47,756 bases of DNA from the NCBI RefSeq assembly GCF_014486675.1, contig NZ_JACTAC010000019.1, forward strand, positions 1 through 47,756, given 5' to 3'. Within the stretch, counting starts at the first letter, position 1, and the number at the start of each line of letters is the position of its first letter. The notes beneath the pieces are model-generated. The model was given only the letters and a program-made list of their open reading frames with translations, had not been told where the DNA came from and searched no databases. The translations under genes were made by a program, and so were the position numbers. This stretch comes from Flavobacterium macrobrachii (lineage in GTDB: Bacteria > Bacteroidota > Bacteroidia > Flavobacteriales > Flavobacteriaceae). Shown piece by piece: positions 19,736-29,406 of the stretch.

Positions 19736-20476
19736 ATGAGAAAATATTCAATCATTTTGCTACTTATCATTTCAAACACCTTATTTTCACAAGATAATCT
19801 AGTAAATCTTTCTAAAATAAATTTTTGTCCATTATCATTAGAGGATTTAAAAAAAATGGATACTGAAATAAAACTAGTAGCAATTGAACAAAAGGATTTT
19901 TGCGTTGATAGTTATACTGAAGATGGTAGTCCAGAAATTAAATTTGGATATAAAAGTAAATTATTCCCTGGAGTACTATTTTATGAGCCTAAAAATGCTC
20001 AAAATTTAATTGAGAAAATACATTTGACTAAAGAATTTAAAGGTTATCTCCCAGATGGTAAATTTATGGAAATAAGAGCTTTAACTGTTGCAAATGCTTT
20101 AAAAATGTATGATTCCAAATTCATATTTACACCAAGTAAATGCATGAATTATTTTGAGATGATGAAAGATGATGGTCAGGATATTATTTTGAAAGTTTAC
20201 AAGACAAATACGCCATTAAATAAAGATTATCATAGTAATGAGGAACAACTAGCTACGCAAGCAATTGACATACTTTTTGAGTGTTATTTTGATTCAATAG
20301 AAGAAAAAAATAAACCACTTTATATTGTTGATGGAAAAGAAATTAAAGAAAAAGAATTTTTGACAATAAATCCGGATAATATTAAGTCTTTGAACATTTT
20401 AAAAGAAAAAAATGCAGAGCTTAAATATGGTAAAAAAGGGAAAAATGGAGTGGTAGAAGTGATACTAATCAAATAA
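19736..20476 (+). CDS. Secreted protein with C-terminal TonB-plug-like motif
   Basis: Protein of 246 residues with a signal peptide (ending near LFSQ) and no lipobox. Residues about 20-190 are not recognised. The last 50 residues (PLYIVDGKEI, NPDNIKSLNILK, then LKYGKKGKNGVVEV) follow the pattern of the plug domain of SusC/TonB-dependent receptors, where a VDG turn, an I-x-S-x-x-x-L-K strand and a YG-x-x-G-x-x-GV motif occur. There is no barrel, so it is a stand-alone plug-like module. It lies 13 bases before tilS and 76 bases after pabB, but the function need not match. Probably periplasmic. Confidence 0.7.
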   Translation: MRKYSIILLLIISNTLFSQDNLVNLSKINFCPLSLEDLKKMDTEIKLVAIEQKDFCVDSYTEDGSPEIKFGYKSKLFPGVLFYEPKNAQNLIEKIHLTKEFKGYLPDGKFMEIRALTVANALKMYDSKFIFTPSKCMNYFEMMKDDGQDIILKVYKTNTPLNKDYHSNEEQLATQAIDILFECYFDSIEEKNKPLYIVDGKEIKEKEFLTINPDNIKSLNILKEKNAELKYGKKGKNGVVEVILIK

Positions 20477-20489
20477 CAATATTTGAATT

Positions 20490-21824
20490 ATGCTTAAAAA
20501 ACTCCAAAATCATATCAATTTAAACTTATCTTTTTTAAAAGAAAAGAAACTATTACTTGCCGTTAGCGGTGGAATTGACAGTATGGTTTTAGTGCATCTT
20601 TGTCATCAATTAGAATTGGATTTTGCTGTCGCACATTGTAATTTTCAATTGCGCGGAAATGAAAGCGATGATGATGAAAAGTTCGTAAAATCACAAATAG
20701 AAAACCTGTCACCTCGAGCGCAGTCGAGAGGCAAAATTCCACTTTTCACCCAAAAATTCGAAACAGCAACCTTTGCCAAAGAGCAAAAATTATCCATTCA
20801 AGTTGTAGCAAGAAAACTTCGCTATGACTGGTTTTATTCACTTTTAGCCAATCATAATTTTGATTTTATTCTAACAGCGCATCATTTGGATGACAGTGTT
20901 GAAACTTTTTTAATCAATTTTACTCGAGGTTCAGGATTGGATGGTTTAACTGGAATTCCGGAACAAAATGATAAAATTGTTCGACCATTATTGATTTTTT
21001 CTAGAAATGAAATTGAAACTTTTGCTCAAGAAAACAATATCGCTTGGCGCGAAGACAGCAGCAATGCTTCCGATAAGTATTTGCGAAACAAATTGCGACA
21101 CGATGTAATTCCGATATTGAAAGAACTAAATCCCAGCTTACTTTCATCATTTGAAAACACAATAAAAAATTTAAAACAATCGCAGTCATTAGTGGACGAT
21201 GCTTCAAAAATGGTTTATGACAAAGTCGCTTCAGAAGAAGAACATCATACGGTTTTTGATTTAACAAAACTGTTGAAATATTCTAATCATCAAGCGTATT
21301 TATTTCGTTGGTTAGCTAGTTTTGGATTTGCTGATTGGAATTCGATTTCCGATATACTAATAGCACAATCCGGAAAACAAGTACTTTCCAAAACACATAT
21401 TCTCCTCAAAAACAGAAATACTTTGTTATTGTTTCCAAGACAACAAACAGCAGACGAAGCCATTTTTTGGATTGAAAAAGACCAAGTTGAAATTAAAGTT
21501 CCCTTAAATTTGAGTATTTGTAACGTAAGTGACATTTCGGTTCAATCAACTAATGTTATCTTTGTCGATGAAGAAAAGCTTCAGTTTCCGCTAACGCTTC
21601 GCAAATGGAATGAAGGCGATGTTTTTTATCCATTGGGAATGAAAGGTAAAAAGAAATTGAGTAAGTTTTTTAAGGACGAGAAGTACTCGTTGTTGGATAA
21701 ATCCAATGCTTGGTTGCTTTGTTCTAATGACCAAATTGTTTGGGTTATTGGAAAACGCCAAGACGAACGATTTAAAACAACAGCAACAACAAAAAATATT
21801 TTACAAATTAACTACATCGAATAA
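20490..21824 (+). CDS. tilS: tRNA(Ile)-lysidine synthase
   Basis: ATP-dependent ligase that changes C34 of the CAU-anticodon tRNA-Ile to lysidine; essential in most bacteria. It has 444 residues. The PP-loop SGGIDSMV lies at 26-33, TAHHLDDSVETFLINFTRGSG is the N-type ATPase signature, and residues 130 on give WREDSSNASDKYLRNKLRHDVIP. The C-terminal domain ends with LRKWNEGDVFYPLGMKGKKKLSKFFKDEK. Residues about 74-81 (SPRAQSRG) are encoded by a palindromic repeat at 20708-20732 inserted in frame between QIEN and IPLFTQKF. The gene is otherwise complete. Next gene starts three bases later. Confidence 0.94.
   Translation: MLKKLQNHINLNLSFLKEKKLLLAVSGGIDSMVLVHLCHQLELDFAVAHCNFQLRGNESDDDEKFVKSQIENLSPRAQSRGKIPLFTQKFETATFAKEQKLSIQVVARKLRYDWFYSLLANHNFDFILTAHHLDDSVETFLINFTRGSGLDGLTGIPEQNDKIVRPLLIFSRNEIETFAQENNIAWREDSSNASDKYLRNKLRHDVIPILKELNPSLLSSFENTIKNLKQSQSLVDDASKMVYDKVASEEEHHTVFDLTKLLKYSNHQAYLFRWLASFGFADWNSISDILIAQSGKQVLSKTHILLKNRNTLLLFPRQQTADEAIFWIEKDQVEIKVPLNLSICNVSDISVQSTNVIFVDEEKLQFPLTLRKWNEGDVFYPLGMKGKKKLSKFFKDEKYSLLDKSNAWLLCSNDQIVWVIGKRQDERFKTTATTKNILQINYIE
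20708..20732. repeat. In-frame palindromic repeat inside tilS
   Basis: A 25-base copy of the core found at 17133-17157, differing at two positions. The two changed bases pair with each other in the predicted stem (A-T at 17138/17155, C-G at 20713/20730), a compensatory change. It is read in frame as LSPRAQSRG within TilS. Confidence 0.8.
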
Positions 21825-21827
21825 GAA

Positions 21828-23816
21828 ATGAAGAAACTACTTTTTTCGCTCTTCACATTTTTGGCCTTCGCCAATGGTTTTGCCCAAATAATAAATCCCG
21901 TAAAATGGACATCCAAAGTTGAGAAACTTTCAGAAACCGAGTTCAACTTAGTAATGGAAGGAAAAATTGAAGACGAATGGCATGTGTATTCACAGTTTAC
22001 ACCAGCCGATGGACCAATTCCTGCCGAATTCAAATTTAAAGATACCAAAGGCAATTATGAACTGATTGGGAAAACAAAAGAAAGTCCATATAAGAAACAA
22101 TATAATGATGTTTTTGAAGTGGACGAATACTATTTTGAAAAGAAAGTAACGTTTACCCAAAAAGTAAAAATTACCAACCCAAAATTGACTTCAATCAAAG
22201 CGTCTATTGATTATCAAGTCTGTAAAGAAGTCTGTATAAATCAGGATTATACATTTACATTCGCTTTACCAAAAATAGAAGTAGCAACGACAGATACACC
22301 AGTTGTAACTACTGATACTGCTAAAGCTGATACCACAAAATCAGCAAAAGAAGAAACAAAAAAAGTAGTTGAAACAACACCATCTTCTGAACCTAAAGAA
22401 GAAGAAAAAGGATTGTGGACGATTTTCTTTTTAGCATTTCTTGGTGGTTTTGCAGCGCTTTTGATGCCTTGTATTTTTCCAATGATACCTATGACAGTAA
22501 GTTTCTTCACAAAGCAAAGTAAATCAAAAGCGGAAGGTGTTCGAAATGCTATAATTTATGGTCTTTCTATCATTGTTATTTATGTGATTTTAGGTTCATT
22601 AATTACAGCCATTTTTGGTGCTGAAGCATTGAATGAACTATCAACAAGTGTTTGGTTTAATCTGATATTCTTTTTATTGTTAGTTGTTTTTGCTCTATCA
22701 TTTTTAGGTGCTTTTGAAATCGTTTTACCAAGTTCTTGGGCAACAAAAATTGATTCACAAGCGGATAAAGGTGGAATTTTAGGAATTGTATTCATGGCAT
22801 TAGCTTTGGCTGTAGTTTCATTTTCATGTACAGGACCAATTGTTGGAACACTTTTAGTAGAATCGGCTTCAAAAGGTGGAATTGCACCTATCGTGGGAAT
22901 GTTTGGTTTTTCATTAGCTATCGCTTTACCTTTTATGTTATTTGCTATGTTTCCAGGTTGGTTAAATTCTATGCCAAAATCGGGTGGTTGGTTAAATACT
23001 GTAAAGGTTTCTTTGGGATTTTTAGAATTAGCATTTGCATTCAAATTTTTATCCAATGCTGATTTAGTATTACAAAAACATTGGTTAGAAAGAGAATTAT
23101 TTATTGCGATTTGGATAGCAATTTTTGGTGCATGGGCATTGTATCTTTTTGGAAAATACATGTTGCCTCATGATTATGAAAGAGCTGACAAAATAGGAGT
23201 AGGACGATTAATAATGGCCGTTTTAGTAACCACATTTACATTTTACATGATTCCTGGACTTTGGGGTGCGCCATTAAAAATACTAAGCGGATTAACACCA
23301 CCAATTAATTATGCTGAAAGCGTATCTGGCTTTGGAAATAATGCTGGAAACAAAACCGATTTGCCTGAAAATGCGCATCTTGGACCACACGGAATTATAG
23401 CTTTTGAAGATTATGAACACGGATTGGCTTATGCAAAACAAGTAAACAAACCAGTATTGTTGGATTTTACAGGTGATGCATGTGCTAATTGTAGAAAAAT
23501 GGAAGATAATGTTTGGTCTGATGCTTCAATCCTTCCAATACTGAAAGAAAAAGTAGTTTTGATTTCTTTGTACTGTGATAGAAAGATTGAACTACCAAAA
23601 GAACAACAATATGTTTCTAAAACTACAGTAAAAGAAGTAGTTACTATCGGTAATAAATGGACAGATTTCCAAATAACGAGATATAAAAGTAATTCACAAC
23701 CATTATATGTTATTCTTGATACGAATGGAAATGATTTGTCAAAACCAATTGCATTTACTTTTGATAAACAAGAATACCTAACTTGGCTAAAAGACGGAAT
23801 TTCTAAATTCAACTAA
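21828..23816 (+). CDS. dsbD: Thiol:disulfide interchange protein DsbD
   Basis: Carries electrons from cytoplasmic thioredoxin across the inner membrane to periplasmic thiol proteins. It has 662 residues: signal peptide, N-terminal immunoglobulin-like domain with Cys132 and Cys136 (CKEVC), a Thr/Lys/Glu-rich linker (about 150-194), a CcdA-like membrane domain of about eight helices with the redox pair Cys215 (MPCIFPMIP) and Cys334 (SFSCTGPIVG), and a C-terminal thioredoxin domain with Cys552 and Cys555 (GDACANCRKME). All six redox cysteines are present. It starts three bases after tilS, so the two are co-transcribed. A terminator follows. Confidence 0.94.
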   Translation: MKKLLFSLFTFLAFANGFAQIINPVKWTSKVEKLSETEFNLVMEGKIEDEWHVYSQFTPADGPIPAEFKFKDTKGNYELIGKTKESPYKKQYNDVFEVDEYYFEKKVTFTQKVKITNPKLTSIKASIDYQVCKEVCINQDYTFTFALPKIEVATTDTPVVTTDTAKADTTKSAKEETKKVVETTPSSEPKEEEKGLWTIFFLAFLGGFAALLMPCIFPMIPMTVSFFTKQSKSKAEGVRNAIIYGLSIIVIYVILGSLITAIFGAEALNELSTSVWFNLIFFLLLVVFALSFLGAFEIVLPSSWATKIDSQADKGGILGIVFMALALAVVSFSCTGPIVGTLLVESASKGGIAPIVGMFGFSLAIALPFMLFAMFPGWLNSMPKSGGWLNTVKVSLGFLELAFAFKFLSNADLVLQKHWLERELFIAIWIAIFGAWALYLFGKYMLPHDYERADKIGVGRLIMAVLVTTFTFYMIPGLWGAPLKILSGLTPPINYAESVSGFGNNAGNKTDLPENAHLGPHGIIAFEDYEHGLAYAKQVNKPVLLDFTGDACANCRKMEDNVWSDASILPILKEKVVLISLYCDRKIELPKEQQYVSKTTVKEVVTIGNKWTDFQITRYKSNSQPLYVILDTNGNDLSKPIAFTFDKQEYLTWLKDGISKFN

Positions 23817-23851
23817 TCGAATTCTAATTCAGAATAGTCAAATACTCATTT

Positions 23852-23895
23852 AAAAGGTTGCTTTTGGTAAAACAAACGCAACCTTTTCTGTTTTT
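23852..23895 (+). terminator. Terminator after dsbD
   Basis: AAAAGGTTGC (23852-23861) and GCAACCTTTT (23878-23887) form a perfect 10-bp stem, followed by CTGTTTTT. Confidence 0.8.
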
Positions 23896-23929
23896 ACCTA
23901 TCTTTAAAGTAAATAAAACCTAACCAGTT

Positions 23930-25699
23930 ATGAAAAAAATCCAAAACCTTCTGTGGTTGCTAGTTATTGCAATTACATTTTCTTCTTGTAATCCTGATGA
24001 TGGCGGTTCGATTTCTGGACCAGATGACAACACTTTCACTCAAAACTTTGGAGCAACAGCCAACCGAGATTTTATCGGTCGGGTAGTGGATGCAGACAAT
24101 CAACCCATTCAAGGAGTAACCATCAAAATTGGTTCTTCGACAACGCAAACGGATGTTAATGGCGTTTTTGTGATTAATAACGCTTCTGTCTATCAGAAAT
24201 TTGCTTATATCACTGCTAAAAAATCAGGTTATATTGATGGTTCTCGTTCGTTAGTTCCAACTATAGGTAAAAATAATGTAAAAATTATGATGATTCCCTT
24301 TGCTTCACAAGCAACCATACAATCGGGTGAAGCAAGCGAAGTTTCGATTTATTCAGGAACAAAAGTAAAATTTGACGGTGCTTTTCAGGATGAAAATGGG
24401 AATGACTATTCAGGTGCTGTTCAAGTTGCCTTATTTCATTTAACGCCATCAGATACCAATATCAGTAGTTTGATGCCAGGAATGTTGTATGCGCAAACCG
24501 AAACCAATCAAGAAGCTATTTTGGAAACTTTTGGAATGATAAACGTTGAACTTCGTGGTTCTGGCGGACAAAAATTAAATATCAAATCAGGTCATACGGC
24601 AGAAATTACCGTTAGAATTGATGATAGTCAATTGGCTACAGCTCCAAGTACAATTCCGCTTTGGCATTTTGATGAAGCAAAAGGTTATTGGAAACAAGAT
24701 GGAGTTGCCACAAAAATCGGTAATAAATACGTTGGCGAAGTTTCTCATTTTTCTTGGTGGAATTGTGATGCTTTTGCTCAAATGGTTCGCTTAACCGTAA
24801 CGATTGTCGATAGTAACGGAAATGAAATTTCAAATGCAGGAGTTGGATTAATTGCCAATGTAAATACTTATCCGGTTATGGGTTATACTAATGCAGAAGG
24901 TCAGGTTTCGGGTTTGATTCCAGCAAATCAAACTTTGGTTTTAAATGTGTATGCTTCATACTATACTTGCAATACCAATAATATTATTTATACCACAACA
25001 ATTGGACCTTTTTCATCGGATACTACTTTACCAAACATAGTGGTTAATTTGACCAACAGCACATTAAGTTCAACTGTTCAGGGTAATTTAGTAAAATGTA
25101 ACGGTTCCAATGTTACTAATGGTTATGTAATCTTAAATCGTTATGGAAACTATTCCGTTTCACCAGTTACTAATGGTGCGTTTAGTTTCAGCGAATTGTA
25201 TTGTTCTGATGATACTCAGTTTACCTTAAAAGGTTTTGACCTAGAAAACCTGCAAACTACAGACACCATAGCTTATAATTTTACAGTTCCAATAACTAAT
25301 ATTGGGAATCTTCAGGCTTATACAGCAGTGAACGAATTTATTTCTTACCAAGTTGATGGTGGTGCGCCTGTGTATTTGATTCAGAATGTTTCTGGCGGAT
25401 TATCTGCAATAGGAACTCCCAATATGTTTCCACTTTATCTAAATGCTTCAAATATTAACGGAGGTTTATACATTTGGGGAACAACGAATTTGCCTGGAAT
25501 TTATACAACGGCTCAATTTTCTATGGAAGGGAATGGAGTTGGTTACATAGCATCAACGACTGTCAATACTCTTCAGTTTAATTTAAATCATGTAGGTGCT
25601 ATTGGCGAATATATCGATATGACTTTCAGTGGTACTTTTACCGATAGTGATGGATTACATAATTTAATAGGAGTTGCTCACGTTATTCGAGATAATTAA
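23930..25699 (+). CDS. Large surface or periplasmic lipoprotein with carboxypeptidase-regulatory-like domains
   Basis: Lipoprotein of 589 residues. The signal ends with SSC21NPDDGG, and the acidic residues right after Cys suggest surface export, as in the Bacteroidota lipoprotein export signal. Residues about 46-115 (DFIGRVVDADNQPIQGVTIKIGSSTTQTDVNG is the start) form a CarboxypepD_reg-like beta-sandwich. A second similar repeat begins near 285 (LTVTIVDSNGNEISNAGVG). The middle holds VSHFSWWNCDAF, a motif I have seen in other Bacteroidota secreted proteins of unknown role. There is no catalytic signature, so it is probably a binding or structural protein. It stands alone between two terminators. 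Confidence 0.75.
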   Translation: MKKIQNLLWLLVIAITFSSCNPDDGGSISGPDDNTFTQNFGATANRDFIGRVVDADNQPIQGVTIKIGSSTTQTDVNGVFVINNASVYQKFAYITAKKSGYIDGSRSLVPTIGKNNVKIMMIPFASQATIQSGEASEVSIYSGTKVKFDGAFQDENGNDYSGAVQVALFHLTPSDTNISSLMPGMLYAQTETNQEAILETFGMINVELRGSGGQKLNIKSGHTAEITVRIDDSQLATAPSTIPLWHFDEAKGYWKQDGVATKIGNKYVGEVSHFSWWNCDAFAQMVRLTVTIVDSNGNEISNAGVGLIANVNTYPVMGYTNAEGQVSGLIPANQTLVLNVYASYYTCNTNNIIYTTTIGPFSSDTTLPNIVVNLTNSTLSSTVQGNLVKCNGSNVTNGYVILNRYGNYSVSPVTNGAFSFSELYCSDDTQFTLKGFDLENLQTTDTIAYNFTVPITNIGNLQAYTAVNEFISYQVDGGAPVYLIQNVSGGLSAIGTPNMFPLYLNASNINGGLYIWGTTNLPGIYTTAQFSMEGNGVGYIASTTVNTLQFNLNHVGAIGEYIDMTFSGTFTDSDGLHNLIGVAHVIRDN

Positions 25700-25724
25700 T
25701 TATTTCCCAATCTATTGTAAAACA

Positions 25725-25760
25725 AAATCCCGTTCAGAAATTTTGAACGGGATTTTTTTG
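25725..25760. terminator. Bidirectional terminator between convergent genes
   Basis: AAATCCCGTTCA / TGAACGGGATTT, 12-bp perfect stem with a 7-base loop. T-run on the plus strand, and TTTTGTTTT on the minus strand, so it can serve both the lipoprotein gene and the 25762-26283 gene. Confidence 0.88.
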
Positions 25761-25761
25761 A

Positions 25762-26283
25762 TTATAAAATTTGAGTAACTTCTTTTTTCAAATAACTGAT
25801 GGCGATTGCACTTGCCGAATCGCTTTCGAGTAAACTACTTAAAACCTTTTCTCTTAATTTATCCGAATTGGTTATCGTTTCATCCAAAGCCGTTTTTCTG
25901 ATGGTTTGAATAATGGTGTTTTTTGCTGTTAATATCATTGTCCAAGATTCATCAGTAATGTAGATTTGCTGCGTTAAATTGTGCTCATATTCTTGCTCGA
26001 TATGCTGAATTAACAAATTTTGATAATCCATTTTGTTATCATTCAACGGAGCAACGCGAATTAAAAGTTTGGAAGGATTAATTCGCTCCAAAAACAAAGT
26101 CAATCGTTCGTAAGCTTGCAATCGCAATGGCAAAGCATGTTTTTGATTGTCACGCATCAATTGAAAACGTCTTCTATTGTCTTCGTTTTCAACAAATTTT
26201 TGGAAAAAGTAAAAAGCAATTAATCCTGTTACTAATGCTGGAACAACATAAAGTGCTACTTCTAAGATTTTGTCGAAATTCAT
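25762..26283 (-). CDS. Conserved membrane-anchored protein of unknown function
   Basis: Protein of 173 residues with one N-terminal transmembrane helix (ALYVVPALVTGLIAFYFFQKF) and a helical cytoplasmic part. The segment NRRRFQLMRDNQKHALPLRLQAYERLTLFLERI is well ordered and highly charged, and the C-terminus holds LLESDSASAIAISYLKKE. I recall similar proteins in Flavobacteriaceae, perhaps listed as DUF7935, but this is from memory. No enzyme motif. It ends at a shared terminator and diverges from pcrA by 102 bases. Confidence 0.72.
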   Translation of the reverse strand: MNFDKILEVALYVVPALVTGLIAFYFFQKFVENEDNRRRFQLMRDNQKHALPLRLQAYERLTLFLERINPSKLLIRVAPLNDNKMDYQNLLIQHIEQEYEHNLTQQIYITDESWTMILTAKNTIIQTIRKTALDETITNSDKLREKVLSSLLESDSASAIAISYLKKEVTQIL

Positions 26284-26385
26284 AATTATTTACGCTTAAA
26301 ATTGTTGACAAATATAATAGAAATACCTATAAAATGTATTGGAAATCCATAGGAGTAATCATAAATTTGAACTTTCTCAAAAAAG

Positions 26386-28722
26386 ATGATAAATAAATAC
26401 ATTTCACAGCTCAACGAAGCACAACAAGCACCTGTTTTTCAAAAAGATGGACCAATGATTATCATTGCGGGTGCAGGTTCGGGGAAAACACGTGTATTGA
26501 CCGTTCGCATTTCCTATTTGATGAGTTTAGGCGTTGATGCGTTTAATATTTTGGCATTGACGTTTACCAACAAAGCAGCGCGCGAAATGAAAAAACGTAT
26601 CGCTGATATTGTTGGAAATAACGAAGCAAAAAACCTTTGGATGGGAACATTTCACTCGGTTTTTGCCCGAATTTTGAGAAACGAAGCCGATAAATTAGGT
26701 TATCCTTCCAATTTTACCATATATGACTCGCAAGATAGCGTTCGATTGATTTCGGCGATTATTAAAGAAATGCAGTTAGACAAAGATGTTTACAAACCAA
26801 AACAAGTTTTTGGGAGAATTTCTTCCTATAAAAATTCATTGATAACCGTAAAAGCTTATTTCAATAATCCCGAATTAATGGAACAAGACGCAATGTCTAA
26901 AAAACCTCGCTTGGGAGAAATCTACCAACACTATGTAGAACGTTGTTTTAAAAGTGGTGCAATGGATTTTGATGATTTGTTGTTGAAAACCAATGAATTA
27001 CTTAATCGTTTCCCTGATGTTTTGGCAAAATATCAAGACAGATTTAGATACATTTTGGTCGATGAGTATCAAGACACCAATCATTCGCAGTACTTAATTG
27101 TCCGTGCTTTATCCGATAGATTTCAAAATATTTGTGTCGTTGGCGATGATGCGCAAAGTATTTATGCGTTTCGTGGTGCGAACATCAATAACATTCTTAA
27201 TTTCCAAAAAGATTATGAGAATGTAAAAATGTATCGACTAGAACAAAATTATCGTTCGACTAAAAATATTGTTGAAGCTGCCAATTCGGTAATTGATAAA
27301 AACAAAACTAAATTAGACAAAGTAGTTTGGACAGCCAACGATTTTGGACCAAAAGTAAAAGTACATCGCAGTATTACCGATGGTGAAGAAGGACGATTTG
27401 TAGCCAGCGAAATCTTTGAGTTAAAGATGCGAAATCAAATGCTCAATGGTCAGTTTGCTATTTTGTATCGAACCAATGCACAATCTCGTGCTATGGAAGA
27501 TGCGTTGCGAAAACGAGATATTCCGTATCGAATTTATGGTGGATTGTCATTCTATCAACGAAAAGAAATCAAAGATGTCTTGTGTTATTTGCGATTAGTA
27601 ATTAATCCAAAAGATGAAGAAGCATTGGTTCGTGTGATTAATTATCCAGCACGTGGAATTGGAGATACAACCGTTGAAAAATTGACCATTGCAGCCAATC
27701 ATTATAAGCGTTCCATTTTTGAAGTGATGGAACATATCGATAAAATTGATTTGAAATTAAATTCGGGAACCAAAGCAAAGTTGCAGGATTTTGTAACGAT
27801 GATTAAGAGTTTTCAGGTGATTAATGAAAGTCAAGACGCGTTTTATTTGGCAGAACATGTGACCAAAAAAACAGGTTTGGTTCAAGAGTTGAAAAAAGAC
27901 GGAACACCCGAAGGGATTGCGAGATTAGAAAATATAGAAGAATTATTAAATGGTATGCGCGATTTCATCGAAGGTCAAAAAGAAATCGATGGTGCTCGCG
28001 GTGCATTATCCGAATTCTTGGAAGATGTAGCATTAGCAACCGATTTAGATAAAGATAATGGTGATGACGACAGAGTTGCTTTGATGACGATACATTTGGC
28101 AAAAGGTTTAGAATTTCCATATGTTTTCATTGTTGGAATGGAAGAAGATTTGTTTCCAAGTGCGATGAGTTTAAATACCAGAAGCGAACTCGAAGAAGAA
28201 CGTCGTTTGTTTTATGTTGCCCTAACTCGAGCCGAACATCAAGCCTATTTGACTTATGCGCAATCGCGTTATCGTTGGGGAAAACTGACTGATGCCGAAC
28301 CTTCGCGCTTTATTGAAGAAATTAAAGATGAATACTTAGAATATATCAATCCATCCGATGCTGGCGGTTATCGCTATAAACCAACGATTGATTTAGATAT
28401 TTTTGGCGATATTGATAAGTCAAAATTACGACTAGCCAAACCAGTTGCTGGAACGCCACCAAAAAGTTATGGAGATGAACCCGTTTCTTCGGCAAATATT
28501 CGTAAATTGAAACCTGTTTCAAGTAATAATGCACCAAGCAATGCCAACTTGTTTGACAGTAAGTTAGCCGTTGGAAATGTTGTGATACACGAGCGTTTTG
28601 GAAAAGGACAAATTGTTAACCTTGAAGGAATAGGAGCAGACCGAAAAGCCGAAATCAAGTTTGAAGTTGGCGGCATTAAAAAATTATTGCTTCGATTTGC
28701 AAAGTTGGATGTGATTGGGTAA
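26386..28722 (+). CDS. pcrA: UvrD/PcrA-type 3'-5' DNA helicase
   Basis: SF1A helicase of 778 residues for repair and replication. Motif I is AGAGSGKTRVL (about 28-38), motif Ia TFTNKAAREMKKR, motif II VDEYQDTN, motif III VGDDAQSIYAFRGA, motif IV YRSTKNI, motif V MTIHLAKGLEFPYVFIVGMEEDLFP and motif VI EEERRLFYVALTRAE. The C-terminal Tudor-like domain (VIHERFGKGQIVNLEGIG...) is the one that binds RNA polymerase in PcrA/UvrD. Length is a little above the usual 720-740. The gene reads alone; its stop is next to the convergent response-regulator gene. Confidence 0.95.
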   Translation: MINKYISQLNEAQQAPVFQKDGPMIIIAGAGSGKTRVLTVRISYLMSLGVDAFNILALTFTNKAAREMKKRIADIVGNNEAKNLWMGTFHSVFARILRNEADKLGYPSNFTIYDSQDSVRLISAIIKEMQLDKDVYKPKQVFGRISSYKNSLITVKAYFNNPELMEQDAMSKKPRLGEIYQHYVERCFKSGAMDFDDLLLKTNELLNRFPDVLAKYQDRFRYILVDEYQDTNHSQYLIVRALSDRFQNICVVGDDAQSIYAFRGANINNILNFQKDYENVKMYRLEQNYRSTKNIVEAANSVIDKNKTKLDKVVWTANDFGPKVKVHRSITDGEEGRFVASEIFELKMRNQMLNGQFAILYRTNAQSRAMEDALRKRDIPYRIYGGLSFYQRKEIKDVLCYLRLVINPKDEEALVRVINYPARGIGDTTVEKLTIAANHYKRSIFEVMEHIDKIDLKLNSGTKAKLQDFVTMIKSFQVINESQDAFYLAEHVTKKTGLVQELKKDGTPEGIARLENIEELLNGMRDFIEGQKEIDGARGALSEFLEDVALATDLDKDNGDDDRVALMTIHLAKGLEFPYVFIVGMEEDLFPSAMSLNTRSELEEERRLFYVALTRAEHQAYLTYAQSRYRWGKLTDAEPSRFIEEIKDEYLEYINPSDAGGYRYKPTIDLDIFGDIDKSKLRLAKPVAGTPPKSYGDEPVSSANIRKLKPVSSNNAPSNANLFDSKLAVGNVVIHERFGKGQIVNLEGIGADRKAEIKFEVGGIKKLLLRFAKLDVIG

Positions 28723-29406
28723 TTATTCCTTATTTCCAATCCATTTTTTAACTTCATTTTTATAGGTTTCGCCAATTGGTGTTGAACCCAAGTCGTGGTA
28801 AATCATATTACCGTCAATTGATTTTATTTTGTCGAGTTGAATGATGTAGGATTTATGAATTCGCATAAATTCTTTTGACGGAAGTTTGTTGATAAAGTCT
28901 TTCAAATTGTCCAGAACAATCAAGCGCTCATTTGGTAGATGAATTCGGATGTAATCACTTAAACCTTCAATGAAAATAATGTCTTTCGGATTGATTTTTA
29001 CTTGTCGTCCATCTACTTTTACAAACAAATGATTGTGGGTTTCCAAGGTTACAAAATCAGTGAATTTTTGTACTGATTTATGAAATTTATCAAAGCTTAT
29101 AGGTTTCAGTAAATAATCAACAACACGATAATCATAGCTTTCCAAAGCATAATCTGCATAAGCAGTTTTAACAACGAAATAATTGTCTTTATTAAACATT
29201 TGCATCAACTGAATTCCCGATAATTCAGGCATTTGAATATCAATAAAAATTAAATCTACGGTTTGTTTTTGAAGATAATCAATCACTTCAAAAACATCAG
29301 TAGTAGCCAAAACAACTTCCAATTGCAATTGCTTATCGGCATAACTTTTTAAAAGATCCACAGCCAACGGTTCGTCATCCAAAATGATACATTTTATTTT
29401 CTTCAT
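28723..29406 (-). CDS. LytTR-family response regulator
   Basis: DNA-binding response regulator of 227 residues. The receiver domain has DDEPLAVDLL at the N-terminus and phospho-acceptor Asp56 (LIFIDIQMP), with KTAYADYALESYDYRVVDYLLKP near 80-105. The LytTR domain (about 125-225) has IIFIEGLSDYIRIH, LKDFINKLPSKEFMRIHKSYII and a conserved SIDGN. Its start overlaps the kinase gene stop by four bases, so the two are translationally coupled. Targets cannot be read from the sequence. It is convergent with pcrA, whose stop codon is directly adjacent. Confidence 0.92.
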   Translation of the reverse strand: MKKIKCIILDDEPLAVDLLKSYADKQLQLEVVLATTDVFEVIDYLQKQTVDLIFIDIQMPELSGIQLMQMFNKDNYFVVKTAYADYALESYDYRVVDYLLKPISFDKFHKSVQKFTDFVTLETHNHLFVKVDGRQVKINPKDIIFIEGLSDYIRIHLPNERLIVLDNLKDFINKLPSKEFMRIHKSYIIQLDKIKSIDGNMIYHDLGSTPIGETYKNEVKKWIGNKE

